64,000 bases of DNA from NCBI GenBank assembly GCA_016794985.1, contig JAEUIQ010000021.1, forward strand, positions 62,001 to 126,000, read 5' to 3'. Under the pieces are notes generated by a model that was not told the origin of the DNA, did no database searches, and saw only the letters and a program-made list of their open reading frames with translations. Both the position numbers and the translations under genes were made by a program. Positions 43,349 to 52,726 of this stretch are shown piece by piece. The DNA comes from Planctomycetaceae bacterium. Lineage in GTDB: Bacteria; Planctomycetota; Planctomycetia; Pirellulales; Pirellulaceae. Numbering within the stretch: the stretch's first letter is position 1; the number at the start of each line of letters is the position of its first letter.

Positions 43349-45622
43349 ATGGCGAAACAACAGGCTGCTTGGGGAGTGGATATTGGCCAATGTGCCTTGA
43401 AAGCTCTGCGCTGCAATTTGGGAGCGGATGGGCAAGTGACCGCCATCGGATTTGATTACATAGAGTATCCCAAGCCATTGAGTCAGCCGGATGCGCGTCC
43501 TGAGGAAACGATTCGGGAAGCCTTGGAGCAGTTCTTGTCGCGCAACAAGGTTCGCGGCGACAAAGTGGCGATTTCGGTTTCGGGACAGTCGGGTTTGGCG
43601 CGGTTTTTCCGGCCGCCGGCGATCGAACCAAAATTATTGCCCAGCATCGTCAAGTATGAAGCGAAGCAACAGATCCCGTTCCAGATTGATGAAGTCGTGT
43701 GGGACTGGCAGCAGTTGGGCGGTTATGTTGACGATGGTCAATTGACCGATGCGGAAGTTGGCTTGCTGGCCATGAAACGCGAAGCCGTGTATCGAGCCAT
43801 GCAGCCGTTTACCGATGCCGGAGTGGAAGTCGACATTATTCAATTGTCGCCGATTGCGACTTACAACATGATTTGCCACGACGTGTTGGGTGAGTTGCCT
43901 GCGGCGGCGACGGTCGATCCGGAGAACCCACCGCCCTACACATTGGTAATCTCGATCGGTACGGAATCGACGGATGTGGTTATCTCGAATGGTTTGCGGC
44001 TGTGGTTGAGAAACATCGCGATTGGCGGCAACCACTTTACGAAGCAGTTGGCGCGGGAAATGAAATTGACCCACGCCAAGGCTGAGCACCTGAAAATGAA
44101 TTCGCGGCAGGCCGAAGACCCGAAAGCGATTTTCACTGCGATGCGGCCCGTGTTTGCCGACTTGAGTGATGAGCTTGTGAGATCGCTCAATTATTTCCGT
44201 TCGATCGATCGTCACGCCAGCTTTGGGCGAACGTTGTTGTTGGGCAACGCGAGCAAATTGCCTGGTTTGCGACAATACTTGGAGCAGCAGCTAGAGCTGT
44301 CGATTGATCGATTCGAGAAGTTTGAAAAGTTGGGTGGGGCCGATGTCACTGGTCAGAAGACCTTCGCGGACAACTTGCGGGCCTTTGCTCCGTGTTACGG
44401 TTTGTGCATTCAAGCCTTGGGCGAATCAGAGTTGACGACCAACTTGCTGCCCGAGGAGTTTATTGTCGAGAAGATCGTGCGTTCGAAGAAGCCTTGGGTT
44501 TTAAGTGCCGCTGCCCTTATAATGGTTGGTTTGGCGGTACAGCACGCCATGGGCAGTATTTACAGCCATGCGACGAGCGATAAGTACGCGGACGCGAACA
44601 ACAAGACTTGGGGAGCTGTCAAGTCGCAAGCGACATCGGTGAGTAGCCGCAGCGGTCAACTGAAATCGGAAGATGACACGTTGCGGACCGAATTAGGCTT
44701 CGTCAATGACTTGGGAACCGAGTTGGTCAGCGCTGCGACATCTCGGACCCAGATGTTGCGAGTGCTTTCGGCGATTAGTCAAGTAATTCCGAAAGATCCC
44801 AGATCGCAAGATATCCAAACGGACCCGTCGACATTGCCCTTTGCGGACCGCGAAGAGATTTTTATCGATGGTATGACCCAGGATTTTCTTCCGGATTTGT
44901 CGACGTGGTTTACCGCAGATGTGCAAAAAGAGTTTGAAAAAGGTGTCAAATCCCTGAAAGGGGAGCAAGCCAACGCAGCGGGCACTGATGGGGCGGCTCC
45001 GGTGGCAGATGCCTCGTCTGGGACGGACCCTGATGCACCGACAGGCGCTGGTTGGACGATTCGACTCAACGGTCATCACTACGTGAATAGCGAAGAGCGC
45101 GCCTCGGCGGGTCTGGCAACGGGCGACGCTTACGTGGAGGAATCTTTGCTTGGCAATATGCTGAACAAAGAAGTCGTTATCGCGGGAGAGACGTTCCTCT
45201 TGAGCGATCTTGGCGTCGTGAAGCCGACCATCATGTCGGTTTCCGCACCCACAGTGACCATGGTACCGGGCGCCAAGAAAGAAGAACCGAAGAAAGAAGC
45301 AGAAGACGAAAAAGAAGATATGGCGGACTTGTCTGACGAGGATCGATTCAAAGAGATTCGCAGTCAGATGGGGGCGGACTCGATGAAGTCCGGAATGGGC
45401 GGGGTCGGCGGTGGCACGAGTGGTAGTGGCGTGTCGGAAATCACCGAAGGCGTCGAAGTCAAACGAACTTCATTCGTGATCATGGCCGCATGGATGCCGC
45501 AAACCGAGGAACAGATCCGGGCGAGAAAAGAAGCTCGGTTGGAAGCCGCAAAGAAAGCCGCTGAGCAAGCGGCGGCTGCCAACGCCCAGGATGCCGCTGC
45601 GGATGCCGTTCCGAATCAGTAG
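43349..45622 (+). CDS. pilM: type IV pilus assembly protein PilM with extended C-terminus
   Basis: Protein of 757 residues. Residues 1-360 are the actin-like PilM fold: WGVDIGQCALKALR (phosphate-binding start), FDYIEYPKPL, QSGLARFFRPP, YEAKQQIPFQIDEV and TLVISIGTESTDVVISN (second phosphate loop). PilM sits on the cytoplasmic face of the pilus/type II secretion machine and binds PilN. After about residue 380 comes a hydrophobic helix (KPWVLSAAALIMVGLAVQH) and a PilN-like periplasmic region, then a lysine/glutamate and alanine-rich tail, so PilM and a PilN-type part seem fused. Two large membrane proteins follow on the same strand, probably the rest of the inner-membrane platform. Confidence 0.88.
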   Translation: MAKQQAAWGVDIGQCALKALRCNLGADGQVTAIGFDYIEYPKPLSQPDARPEETIREALEQFLSRNKVRGDKVAISVSGQSGLARFFRPPAIEPKLLPSIVKYEAKQQIPFQIDEVVWDWQQLGGYVDDGQLTDAEVGLLAMKREAVYRAMQPFTDAGVEVDIIQLSPIATYNMICHDVLGELPAAATVDPENPPPYTLVISIGTESTDVVISNGLRLWLRNIAIGGNHFTKQLAREMKLTHAKAEHLKMNSRQAEDPKAIFTAMRPVFADLSDELVRSLNYFRSIDRHASFGRTLLLGNASKLPGLRQYLEQQLELSIDRFEKFEKLGGADVTGQKTFADNLRAFAPCYGLCIQALGESELTTNLLPEEFIVEKIVRSKKPWVLSAAALIMVGLAVQHAMGSIYSHATSDKYADANNKTWGAVKSQATSVSSRSGQLKSEDDTLRTELGFVNDLGTELVSAATSRTQMLRVLSAISQVIPKDPRSQDIQTDPSTLPFADREEIFIDGMTQDFLPDLSTWFTADVQKEFEKGVKSLKGEQANAAGTDGAAPVADASSGTDPDAPTGAGWTIRLNGHHYVNSEERASAGLATGDAYVEESLLGNMLNKEVVIAGETFLLSDLGVVKPTIMSVSAPTVTMVPGAKKEEPKKEAEDEKEDMADLSDEDRFKEIRSQMGADSMKSGMGGVGGGTSGSGVSEITEGVEVKRTSFVIMAAWMPQTEEQIRARKEARLEAAKKAAEQAAAANAQDAAADAVPNQ

Positions 45623-45722
45623 TCATTGCGAGCGTTGGTGTTGTTGTGGGGGTCGCGGTAGGCGACCGGCGACGAAGTAGAAAAGAACAGATTTTTTTAC
45701 GGGCAATTTAGGAAGCAAGTCC

Positions 45723-47267
45723 ATGGATAAATTAAAGCCCCTGATCAAGTATCACTTCTGGATTTTGTCCAGCATCGTTGTGGCGGCCGTCATTGGCGTT
45801 GGCGTTTGGTCATGGATGAATGTGGGTGAGGTGATCAATCGTCAAAAGAGTGACATCTTGAGCGCCGAATCAAAAGCCAAAGGTGTCACGAGTGTTCGGG
45901 CCGAAGTTGCCGACGCTGCGGGACCTAGCGTTCACCCAAACGAAGAGACGATCGAGGGGATGAAGAAAGAAATCGATGGCGGCAAAGATGAAGTCTTAGC
46001 GGCTTGGGAGAAGCTTTACTCGGAACAGAAAGAACTGTTGACTTGGCCGGGTGCGGTAATGGACAGCAAGATCTCGGAGCCGTTCGATGCGCTGCGCCCG
46101 GAACAATTGAAATTCGATCCTAATTCGGCGGAAGGGGAAGTGGCGTTGAATCGTCGCCGCCAAATCCGAACTGTATTTAAGGATTTTATGCCGGTGTTGG
46201 TTCGTTCGGTGCGGGCGAAATGGAACGCGGCGGATGTGACGGGAGTCGCTGAGGAGCAGCCTGTGGTTGCCGCTGGTGTCGATGCTCAGAACGACGACAT
46301 GGAAAAGCTAATGTTGGACGAACCTTTGGTCACTTGGTCGTTGGGCGATCAAATCAAGTGGTACGGAATGTTCACAAACTTCAAGGAAAAGAACGGGAAC
46401 CAATCAATCGATGGAACGCCGACGACGATTCAAGTGGTCTACGTGAAAGAGAATCTGATTTTGTTGAACGGTGTCTTGGAGATCATCAAGGAAGTCAACA
46501 AAGACGCGACGATTCCTTCCCAAGCTGCGATTCGCGATATCAACAGCATCATGATTGGTCGCGAGGCCCATGAGGCGAAACCAATGGAATTGGACGCAGC
46601 AGCAATGAGCGGCGGAGCCGGTGGGTTCTTGGAGGAGGCGGCGGGCCGGATGAACATGATGCAAGAATACATGAAAAACATGCTCGGTGGGGGAGACCAG
46701 CAGTCCGCGACGATTTCCGCATCGGATGCCGAAAAACTAGATCCAGTTCATTTGCGCTACATCGATCGTGAATTCAAACCCATTGCTGCGGCGGCTTATC
46801 GGCAGTCGGTTTCCAGCAACCAGCTTGGAGCTGATTCGTGGATGTCGGTGGTCAAACGCGTTCCGGTTCGATTGAGGTTGCGGGTGGACGAGCGTCGCAT
46901 TCCAGAGATCTTGGAGAAATGCGCGAATGCAAGAATTCCGCTCGAAGTTCGACAAATGACTGTGGTGGGTGGTGAAATGCCGGCTGATACAACCGCTTCG
47001 GCAGCGAAGGGAAGTGAGCCAGAAATGGAAGGCCCTGAAGTGGCAGGAACAGGCGGTTCGGCCCAAATGACGGTGGACCCAGGTGCAGGTCGAAGCGGTG
47101 AGCAAGAAACTGCGAAGGCGGACTCGGATAAGGAGCAGACCTTCAAGAGCCCTGAGTTCAATTCGCACTTCTTGGTTCCGTTGGAAATCTATGGGGTGAT
47201 GAAATTTTACAGCGCTCCCGCCCCAGAGGCATTAGGAAAGAAAACGGAAACTGCACCATCGCTGTAA
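45723..47267 (+). CDS. uncharacterised membrane protein of the PilM locus
   Basis: Protein of 514 residues: a short cytoplasmic N-terminus, one membrane helix (FWILSSIVVAAVIGVGVWSW), and a long hydrophilic region presumably in the periplasm, with helical stretches and a conserved-looking domain (SWMSVVKRVPVRLRLRVDERRIPEILEKCAN, in part) near residue 380-420 that resembles the ferredoxin-like PilO/GspM type of fold. It lies 100 bases after pilM. By position it may play the role of PilO. The sequence is not closely similar to PilO proteins I know, so this is inference from topology and neighbourhood. Confidence 0.7.
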   Translation: MDKLKPLIKYHFWILSSIVVAAVIGVGVWSWMNVGEVINRQKSDILSAESKAKGVTSVRAEVADAAGPSVHPNEETIEGMKKEIDGGKDEVLAAWEKLYSEQKELLTWPGAVMDSKISEPFDALRPEQLKFDPNSAEGEVALNRRRQIRTVFKDFMPVLVRSVRAKWNAADVTGVAEEQPVVAAGVDAQNDDMEKLMLDEPLVTWSLGDQIKWYGMFTNFKEKNGNQSIDGTPTTIQVVYVKENLILLNGVLEIIKEVNKDATIPSQAAIRDINSIMIGREAHEAKPMELDAAAMSGGAGGFLEEAAGRMNMMQEYMKNMLGGGDQQSATISASDAEKLDPVHLRYIDREFKPIAAAAYRQSVSSNQLGADSWMSVVKRVPVRLRLRVDERRIPEILEKCANARIPLEVRQMTVVGGEMPADTTASAAKGSEPEMEGPEVAGTGGSAQMTVDPGAGRSGEQETAKADSDKEQTFKSPEFNSHFLVPLEIYGVMKFYSAPAPEALGKKTETAPSL

Positions 47268-47391
47268 GGCGGTTTGCAGCAGAGAAGTTGTGCCCGGCAA
47301 TGGGAATTTGGCAACAAGTTTCGGCTGGCTGGGTTAAGATCTAGAGCAAAACAAATTGGAACTTATCCGATCACTGTAATAGGAGTTGACC

Positions 47392-49710
47392 GTGAACAAG
47401 TTTGAAATGGAATTGAATGAGAACAAGGCTAAAGCCTTTTTTGTTCGCCACGGCGAAAAATTAGGCTTGGCTGTCGCGGCTGGCCTCTTAGGTACTTTTG
47501 CGTATTTGGGTGTCGGCTTGAAGCCTGAGCTAACGCTCACTCCGACGTCTCTCGAAGGAACGATCAAGAATGCTGAGAACCATATCAACAACGGTCGGTG
47601 GTCGGAACTTCAGCCGCATCGGTTGGCGATCGACAACACGGTCGAGAAGCTAGACTCGAACAAGGTTCAAGTGTCGGCTTCGGATTTTGTCTTTGACTAC
47701 TTGTTGGCGCGAAGGTCGGCGTCGGCCCCACTTCGTTCCGATCCTACTCTGCTTGCGGTTTCCAATCCGGAGACCTTTGTCGCGCGGGTCAGTGTTGCTG
47801 ATACGTCGCCAGGCAGGCATCCGTTGTCAATGATGGATCCATTGGAACTGGAAGCAAGCGATGGCGGGGTGGGAGCGGGCCCGGAAATGAACGATGGCAA
47901 GTCCAATGCCAAGTCAGGTCCCAAAGTTGATTTGGGCGCGGTTGCCGCGGCCACGGGAATTGACCCAACGAAAGCGGGTTTAACGGATCTGAGCGGTGCA
48001 GCGCCATTCGATCGCTACATTGCGACGGTCAAGTACGTGTTTCCGTACAAAAAGGTGTTCACCGATTTTCGCAATGCATTCCGCAGCTCGATGGGCTACA
48101 ACGCGTCCAATGACCGGTTTGTGATTCGCTACATGGAGATCCAACGTCGGACAAATGGCGGCGAGTGGGAAGACTACACGAGCAAGATCCGAGAGCAGGA
48201 AAAGACGTATGTCGTGGGCGCTCCCGACCCATTTGATGATAAATATGCGTTGCCGGTCATCACTCGTCCTTTCCCACCGGTCCTGTTGCATGATTATTAT
48301 GGCATGTCGAGGCACACGATGATTCCTCAGATGGAAGTGCCCAAAGAGGATGCCGAGGTTGCGGTTGATGGCACCAAGGGCGGCTCCAACACGGGTCGAT
48401 CGAATTCCGGTAATAGCATGTCCGGTAGGTCCGGTCCGCCAAGTGGTGTGTCGGGACGATCAGGTCCACCTTCTGGGGCCGGCATGTCGGGACGGTCGGG
48501 TCCGCCCTCGGGGGCTGGCATGTCGGGTCGGTCCGGACCGCCCAGTGGTAGCATGTCTGGACGATCGGGGATGCCCAGTGGCGGTGGAAGTGGCTCGGGG
48601 CAAGTAACCAGTATGATGATCGAGGAACCTGTTGACTTGGTCGACTACAAGGTCGTGCGTTTTAGTGATCCGACGGTCGAACCAGGCAACTCGTACGAAT
48701 ATCGAGTGAGGTACTGGATTTTTGATCCGAATAATCCAATCAAGATGGAAGGTTTTGTTGCAAAAGCCAAGGAAGAGGGCCCGGGGATCGCATCGATGGC
48801 TGCGTCAACGGAGGAGGAAGATGTGGATGAAGACGAAGTTTTGGAAAACACCATCCTCCAATCGAACATCAAGCTGGACTACTTGGCTCCTGAAGTTCGC
48901 GAGCGGTTGAAGTTGGAAGGTACATTGGAACGGCCATTGCCAGTGTTGCGAAATTGCCGTCCAAGTCCGTGGAGTGAACCGACCGCACCGATTCGAGTTC
49001 AAGCGGTATCAGGGGACGCATTCGTTTCAACGGCGACATCGGCGACCAGTGTCAAATCACCAATTGAAGATCGTGTCGTCGAGTTTAGTCTTCGCGAGGC
49101 GACGATTCGGGCGGTGGTTGGAATTTGGGATCGTGAGTTTGGAATGCAGATTCCTATGGTTCTCGAAAACGCACTACCTGGTTCGGTGCTGGGTGGCACG
49201 GCGAGCACACGCGTGTTGGATCCGATCACTCGTGAATACAAGAAACTTGAAAACAACGACGTGACTGCCGATCCGACCGGGAAACAACCCGGCTACAAAG
49301 GTAGCAGCGGAATCGTTTTGGTGGATTTCATGGGCGGGCGTGAAATTCAGAACGGCTCGGAATCGAAGGCAGCCAAGTTTAGGGTGCCAACGGAGGCCTT
49401 GTTGTTGGACTCATCTGGCGAACTACTTGTGCGTTCGGCGGTGCGTGATGCAGGAAACGTAACGTGGATGAGTGGCGAAGTGCTGCGAGAAGATGGGTTG
49501 ATCAACAAGTTGGCCGAATCAGAGAGTTCCGATGCTGATTCTCAAGAAGATGAAAAGTCGGGCAAGAGCGGTAACAATCGAGGTGGGCGTAGCGGATTCC
49601 CGGGTGGTCGTCCACCGAATTCCGGTCCACCTCCGGGCGGCGGTGCCTCAGGCGGACGTTCTGGTCCGCCGGGTGGTGGTGGCGGTCGTTCGGCTCCGCC
49701 AGGGAACTAA
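47392..49710 (+). CDS. uncharacterised membrane protein with GRSGPPSG repeats (PilM locus)
   Basis: Protein of 772 residues: helix LGLAVAAGLLGTFAYLGVGL near the N-terminus and a long periplasmic part. In the middle lies a low-complexity block of MSGRSGPPSGAG-type repeats; the C-terminus ends in a second glycine/proline/arginine-rich stretch. The regions between (YDVVR... FSDPTVEPGNSYEYRVRYWI) look beta-rich, like a fibronectin-type or PilP-like fold. The start is GTG at 47392, with AGGAG at 47381-47385; the upstream TTG is too close to that site. It is the third gene of the PilM locus; role unknown, perhaps bridging inner and outer membrane parts. Confidence 0.72.
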   Translation: MNKFEMELNENKAKAFFVRHGEKLGLAVAAGLLGTFAYLGVGLKPELTLTPTSLEGTIKNAENHINNGRWSELQPHRLAIDNTVEKLDSNKVQVSASDFVFDYLLARRSASAPLRSDPTLLAVSNPETFVARVSVADTSPGRHPLSMMDPLELEASDGGVGAGPEMNDGKSNAKSGPKVDLGAVAAATGIDPTKAGLTDLSGAAPFDRYIATVKYVFPYKKVFTDFRNAFRSSMGYNASNDRFVIRYMEIQRRTNGGEWEDYTSKIREQEKTYVVGAPDPFDDKYALPVITRPFPPVLLHDYYGMSRHTMIPQMEVPKEDAEVAVDGTKGGSNTGRSNSGNSMSGRSGPPSGVSGRSGPPSGAGMSGRSGPPSGAGMSGRSGPPSGSMSGRSGMPSGGGSGSGQVTSMMIEEPVDLVDYKVVRFSDPTVEPGNSYEYRVRYWIFDPNNPIKMEGFVAKAKEEGPGIASMAASTEEEDVDEDEVLENTILQSNIKLDYLAPEVRERLKLEGTLERPLPVLRNCRPSPWSEPTAPIRVQAVSGDAFVSTATSATSVKSPIEDRVVEFSLREATIRAVVGIWDREFGMQIPMVLENALPGSVLGGTASTRVLDPITREYKKLENNDVTADPTGKQPGYKGSSGIVLVDFMGGREIQNGSESKAAKFRVPTEALLLDSSGELLVRSAVRDAGNVTWMSGEVLREDGLINKLAESESSDADSQEDEKSGKSGNNRGGRSGFPGGRPPNSGPPPGGGASGGRSGPPGGGGGRSAPPGN
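48415..48600 (+). repeat. in-frame repeats coding MSGRSGPPSG units
   Basis: About five units of roughly 30-39 bases that code for SGRSGPPSG followed by VSG, AGM or SM. Codon choice differs between units, so the duplication is not very recent. The repeat lies in a flexible linker of the third PilM-locus protein. Confidence 0.85.
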
Positions 49711-49721
49711 CGCGAGCCCCG

Positions 49722-50432
49722 ATGACATCGAACTGGGGACGTTGGTTTTCTCTACTGCGTCCCAAAGTACATGAGTTTGCAGATACCTTCGTGGCAACTC
49801 GGAGCCAGTTGAACCAAAACTTGGTTCACTGGCTACCGTCGTCGACTGATGCGCCGGTGACGTTGTTGCTGGCGCATTACCCGCGCACTTTCGAGCAACT
49901 TCAATCGGTACTGGAACAGCACGGGGTGCCGTATCGAATCCATGTTGGTGCGTTGGATGCACCGTTGGTAAATCAATGGTGTCGGGATCGATTGAATCCG
50001 CACCAACAAGATCGTAGTTCTTTTCGAGGCGCAGCGGACGATCGTGTGGCGTCACTTTACTTAGGACTGGTTGGGCAAATCTCATTGTTGGCAACCGCTC
50101 CGGGTGGCAATGCTGATCGGGACCGCGACAACTCGCGGTCAGGACGGTATTGGCCGTCCATCAGTAAGGAAGCGCGAATCAGTATCTTGGTCGCGGAACG
50201 CCATTCTTCCCGACAGGCTGACGATCAAGTCCGCCATTTCTGCCGGCAGCTTGAAGCTCGAACTCAGCTTGGATTTTTTTTGGCATTTGATGACCCGCTC
50301 TTGTCAGGTCGCATCGATACCGCCATGCAGCAGTTGCTAGAGCATTATGGCATGCGTCCGGATGAGCCTCTACAAAGCTTGCTATTGGAACGTTTGGTAC
50401 GGCGAATTCAGCGTAGTGCGGACCGTCCATGA
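49722..50432 (+). CDS. SecA-like protein: degenerate C-terminal motor domain only
   Basis: Protein of 236 residues. In the same order as in the second motor domain of SecA one finds VTLLLAHYPRTFEQLQSVLE (SecA: PVLVGTxSIExSExLS), VGQISLLATAPGGNADRD (VTIATNMAGRGTDI), LVAERHSSRQADDQVRHFCR (xGTERHESRRIDNQLRGRxG), GFFLAFDDPLL (RFYLSxEDxLM) and YGMRPDEPLQSLLLERLVRRIQ (the C-terminal GMxxxEPIExxxxxxxIxxAQ). The catalytic arginines of the GRxGRxGD motif and the GRGTD residues are changed, and the first motor domain with Walker A is absent, so it cannot be an ATPase by itself. It starts 11 bases after the PilM-locus genes and is likely part of that operon. No close relative is known to me. Confidence 0.6.
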   Translation: MTSNWGRWFSLLRPKVHEFADTFVATRSQLNQNLVHWLPSSTDAPVTLLLAHYPRTFEQLQSVLEQHGVPYRIHVGALDAPLVNQWCRDRLNPHQQDRSSFRGAADDRVASLYLGLVGQISLLATAPGGNADRDRDNSRSGRYWPSISKEARISILVAERHSSRQADDQVRHFCRQLEARTQLGFFLAFDDPLLSGRIDTAMQQLLEHYGMRPDEPLQSLLLERLVRRIQRSADRP

Positions 50433-50519
50433 ACTTCCAGACGACGTTCTTTGGGCACCATGGCAATTTTTCTTCTAATCAATTGATGCCACCGTCTGAA
50501 ATGCGGTTGCATCGTTCTG

Positions 50520-52724
50520 ATGCTTGCGAAACAATGTGTCTTTGTAGGACGCATCGTGAAGCCGAACTTTCCCAATGGTCAATGCAAGATTGGAATTCAA
50601 CCAGTGACTTTTTTCCGAATACAACTCTTGGGAGCCCTGGTTAGTTGTGGGCTTTTTCTTTCGAACTCTATGACGATGGCGAAGGAGCAACAAGAGCCGG
50701 AAGCGGTGGCTGAATTTGAAGCCATGACGCTTGATCAGCAGCGGATAGTCGTTCAACCTGGTGGTTCATCCAAGATCACCGTTGTCTGTTTCGTCGGGGT
50801 TGATTGCCCATTGGCGAAGTTGTACTCGCACCGCTTGAACTCCTTGGCAAGCAAGTTTGCCGAATCTGGTGTGAAGTTCTTGGCGATCGACAGCAATCAC
50901 CAAGATTCGTTGGAGAAGTTGCAGGGCTATGTTCGCGAGCACTCACTGAGTTTTCCGATGGTGGCTGACCCGACCCATCGATTGGCTGACCATTTTCAAG
51001 CAAAACGCACACCGGAAGTTTTCGTTCTCGACTCCGAATTGAAAGTATGCTACCGAGGAAGGATTGACGATCAATATCAACCTGGTATCTCCCGTTCCGA
51101 GCCGCGAAGGCGAGATTTGGAGTTGGCGATTACACAATTGTTGGCTGGTGAACAAGTAGAAGTTGCTCGGACGGAAGCAGTCGGCTGTTTGATTGGACGA
51201 GTGGTCGCCCAAAGCAATAGCCAAGAAGATACCAATCCGGCTGGAAGACGCGTACCGACTTTTGCCGAGGATGTGGCTCCGGTCGTTTATCGACATTGCG
51301 GGGAATGTCATCGCCCCCACGATATTGCGCCGTTCTCATTGATCGGCTACGACGAGGTCAAGGGTTGGGGTGCGATGATGGTAGAGGTGATCGACCAAGG
51401 GTTGATGCCACCCTGGCACGCCAACCCAGAGCATGGGACTTTTGCTAATCATCGCCACATGCCGGACACGGACAAGAAGTTGATTCGCGATTGGGTGGCA
51501 GCTGGAGCTCCCTTGGGTGATGTCGCGAAGCTACCGCCAGCTCCGGAACCTGCTGGCGATTGGTTGCTGCCACATCAGCCAGATTTGGTGGTGGCCATGG
51601 GGTCAACACCGTTTGAGGTCCCAGCTCAAGGCACTGTCGATTACAAGTACTTCGTCGTTGATCCCGGATTTACGGAAGACCACTGGATCAAAGGTGCCCA
51701 GATTATTCCGGGCAATCGTAGTGTGGTACATCACTCCATTGTGTTTATTAAGCCGCCTGACGAGGAAACCGCCTCTGGGCAAGGTTGGCTAGCCGCGTAC
51801 GTTCCGGGGCAACGCCCGTTGCCGTATGCTCCGGGATACGCACGACGAATACCCGCTGGTTCGAAATTCGTATTCCAACAGCATTACACCACTAACGGAA
51901 AGCCGGCGTCGGATGTCACGAAAATCGGCTTGGTTTTTGCGAACCCCGCTGAAGTCACTCACGCGGTCGACACCTTGGTAGCGCTAAACCAGCACTTCGA
52001 GATTCCGCCCTACCATGGGAATTACCAGGTGCAAGGTAGTTTGGAGCATGTTCCTCAACAGGCCCAAATGTTGGGTCTGGCACCGCACATGCACTATCGC
52101 GGGAAGTCTTTCCAGCTGACAGCCATTCGCAGTGAAGCTGAAGGTGATTCAAGGATTATTCTGGATGTTCCGCGTTACGACTTCAATTGGCAACACGTCT
52201 ATGCGTTTGCCGAGCCATTACCATTGCAAGGTATTTCCCGAATAGACTTTGTGGCAGCATTCGACAACTCCGTGGATAATCCTGCCAACCCGGATCCGAC
52301 ACAAACGGTGACTTGGGGTGATCAGAGTTGGGAAGAAATGGCAATTGTCTATTTTGATGTTGCGTGGCGAATTCGACCGGGCCAACTCAGCGGCGACAAC
52401 AATAACAGCGTGCCCACGACAATCGACTCGGAAGACGGATCGACGATTCAGGCTCCGGCTGCCAACCAGGCACATAAAACAATCGAGTCTCAATCAACAG
52501 ATTCGGAATTGGAACCGGCGGTTGATATTGAACAGAAAGTGGAAGAGTTTTTCCACCGTTTTGCGAGTCCCGCTGCAGCTGCCATCCCCGAGCACGCCTT
52601 GCCGGAAGCGATCCGACGCTTTGCCGACTTGGACAAGAACGACGATGGCGAAATCAGCCGTGATGAACTTCGGCAGGCCTTTCATGATCGCTACAAGGTG
52701 GTAACGCCCCGAGTGAATCGTTGA
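50520..52724 (+). CDS. redoxin + cytochrome c-like + copper monooxygenase-like protein with EF-hand
   Basis: Exported protein of 734 residues. After a signal segment (FFRIQLLGALVSCGLFLS) comes a thioredoxin-like (AhpC/TSA-type) domain with CFVGVDCPLAKLY at 90-102, a single cysteine pair lacking CxxC. A haem-binding motif CGECH at 260-264 follows (PSCyt1-like), then a C-terminal copper type II ascorbate-dependent monooxygenase-like region: NRSVVHHSIVF, FVFQQHYTTNG and LAPHMHYRGKSF with spaced histidines. The last part holds DLDKNDDGEISRDEL, one EF-hand. The order matches a family of planctomycete redoxin-cytochrome proteins of unknown reaction. An MMPL transporter gene starts 2 bases after its stop. 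Confidence 0.82.
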   Translation: MLAKQCVFVGRIVKPNFPNGQCKIGIQPVTFFRIQLLGALVSCGLFLSNSMTMAKEQQEPEAVAEFEAMTLDQQRIVVQPGGSSKITVVCFVGVDCPLAKLYSHRLNSLASKFAESGVKFLAIDSNHQDSLEKLQGYVREHSLSFPMVADPTHRLADHFQAKRTPEVFVLDSELKVCYRGRIDDQYQPGISRSEPRRRDLELAITQLLAGEQVEVARTEAVGCLIGRVVAQSNSQEDTNPAGRRVPTFAEDVAPVVYRHCGECHRPHDIAPFSLIGYDEVKGWGAMMVEVIDQGLMPPWHANPEHGTFANHRHMPDTDKKLIRDWVAAGAPLGDVAKLPPAPEPAGDWLLPHQPDLVVAMGSTPFEVPAQGTVDYKYFVVDPGFTEDHWIKGAQIIPGNRSVVHHSIVFIKPPDEETASGQGWLAAYVPGQRPLPYAPGYARRIPAGSKFVFQQHYTTNGKPASDVTKIGLVFANPAEVTHAVDTLVALNQHFEIPPYHGNYQVQGSLEHVPQQAQMLGLAPHMHYRGKSFQLTAIRSEAEGDSRIILDVPRYDFNWQHVYAFAEPLPLQGISRIDFVAAFDNSVDNPANPDPTQTVTWGDQSWEEMAIVYFDVAWRIRPGQLSGDNNNSVPTTIDSEDGSTIQAPAANQAHKTIESQSTDSELEPAVDIEQKVEEFFHRFASPAAAAIPEHALPEAIRRFADLDKNDDGEISRDELRQAFHDRYKVVTPRVNR

Positions 52725-52726
52725 AC

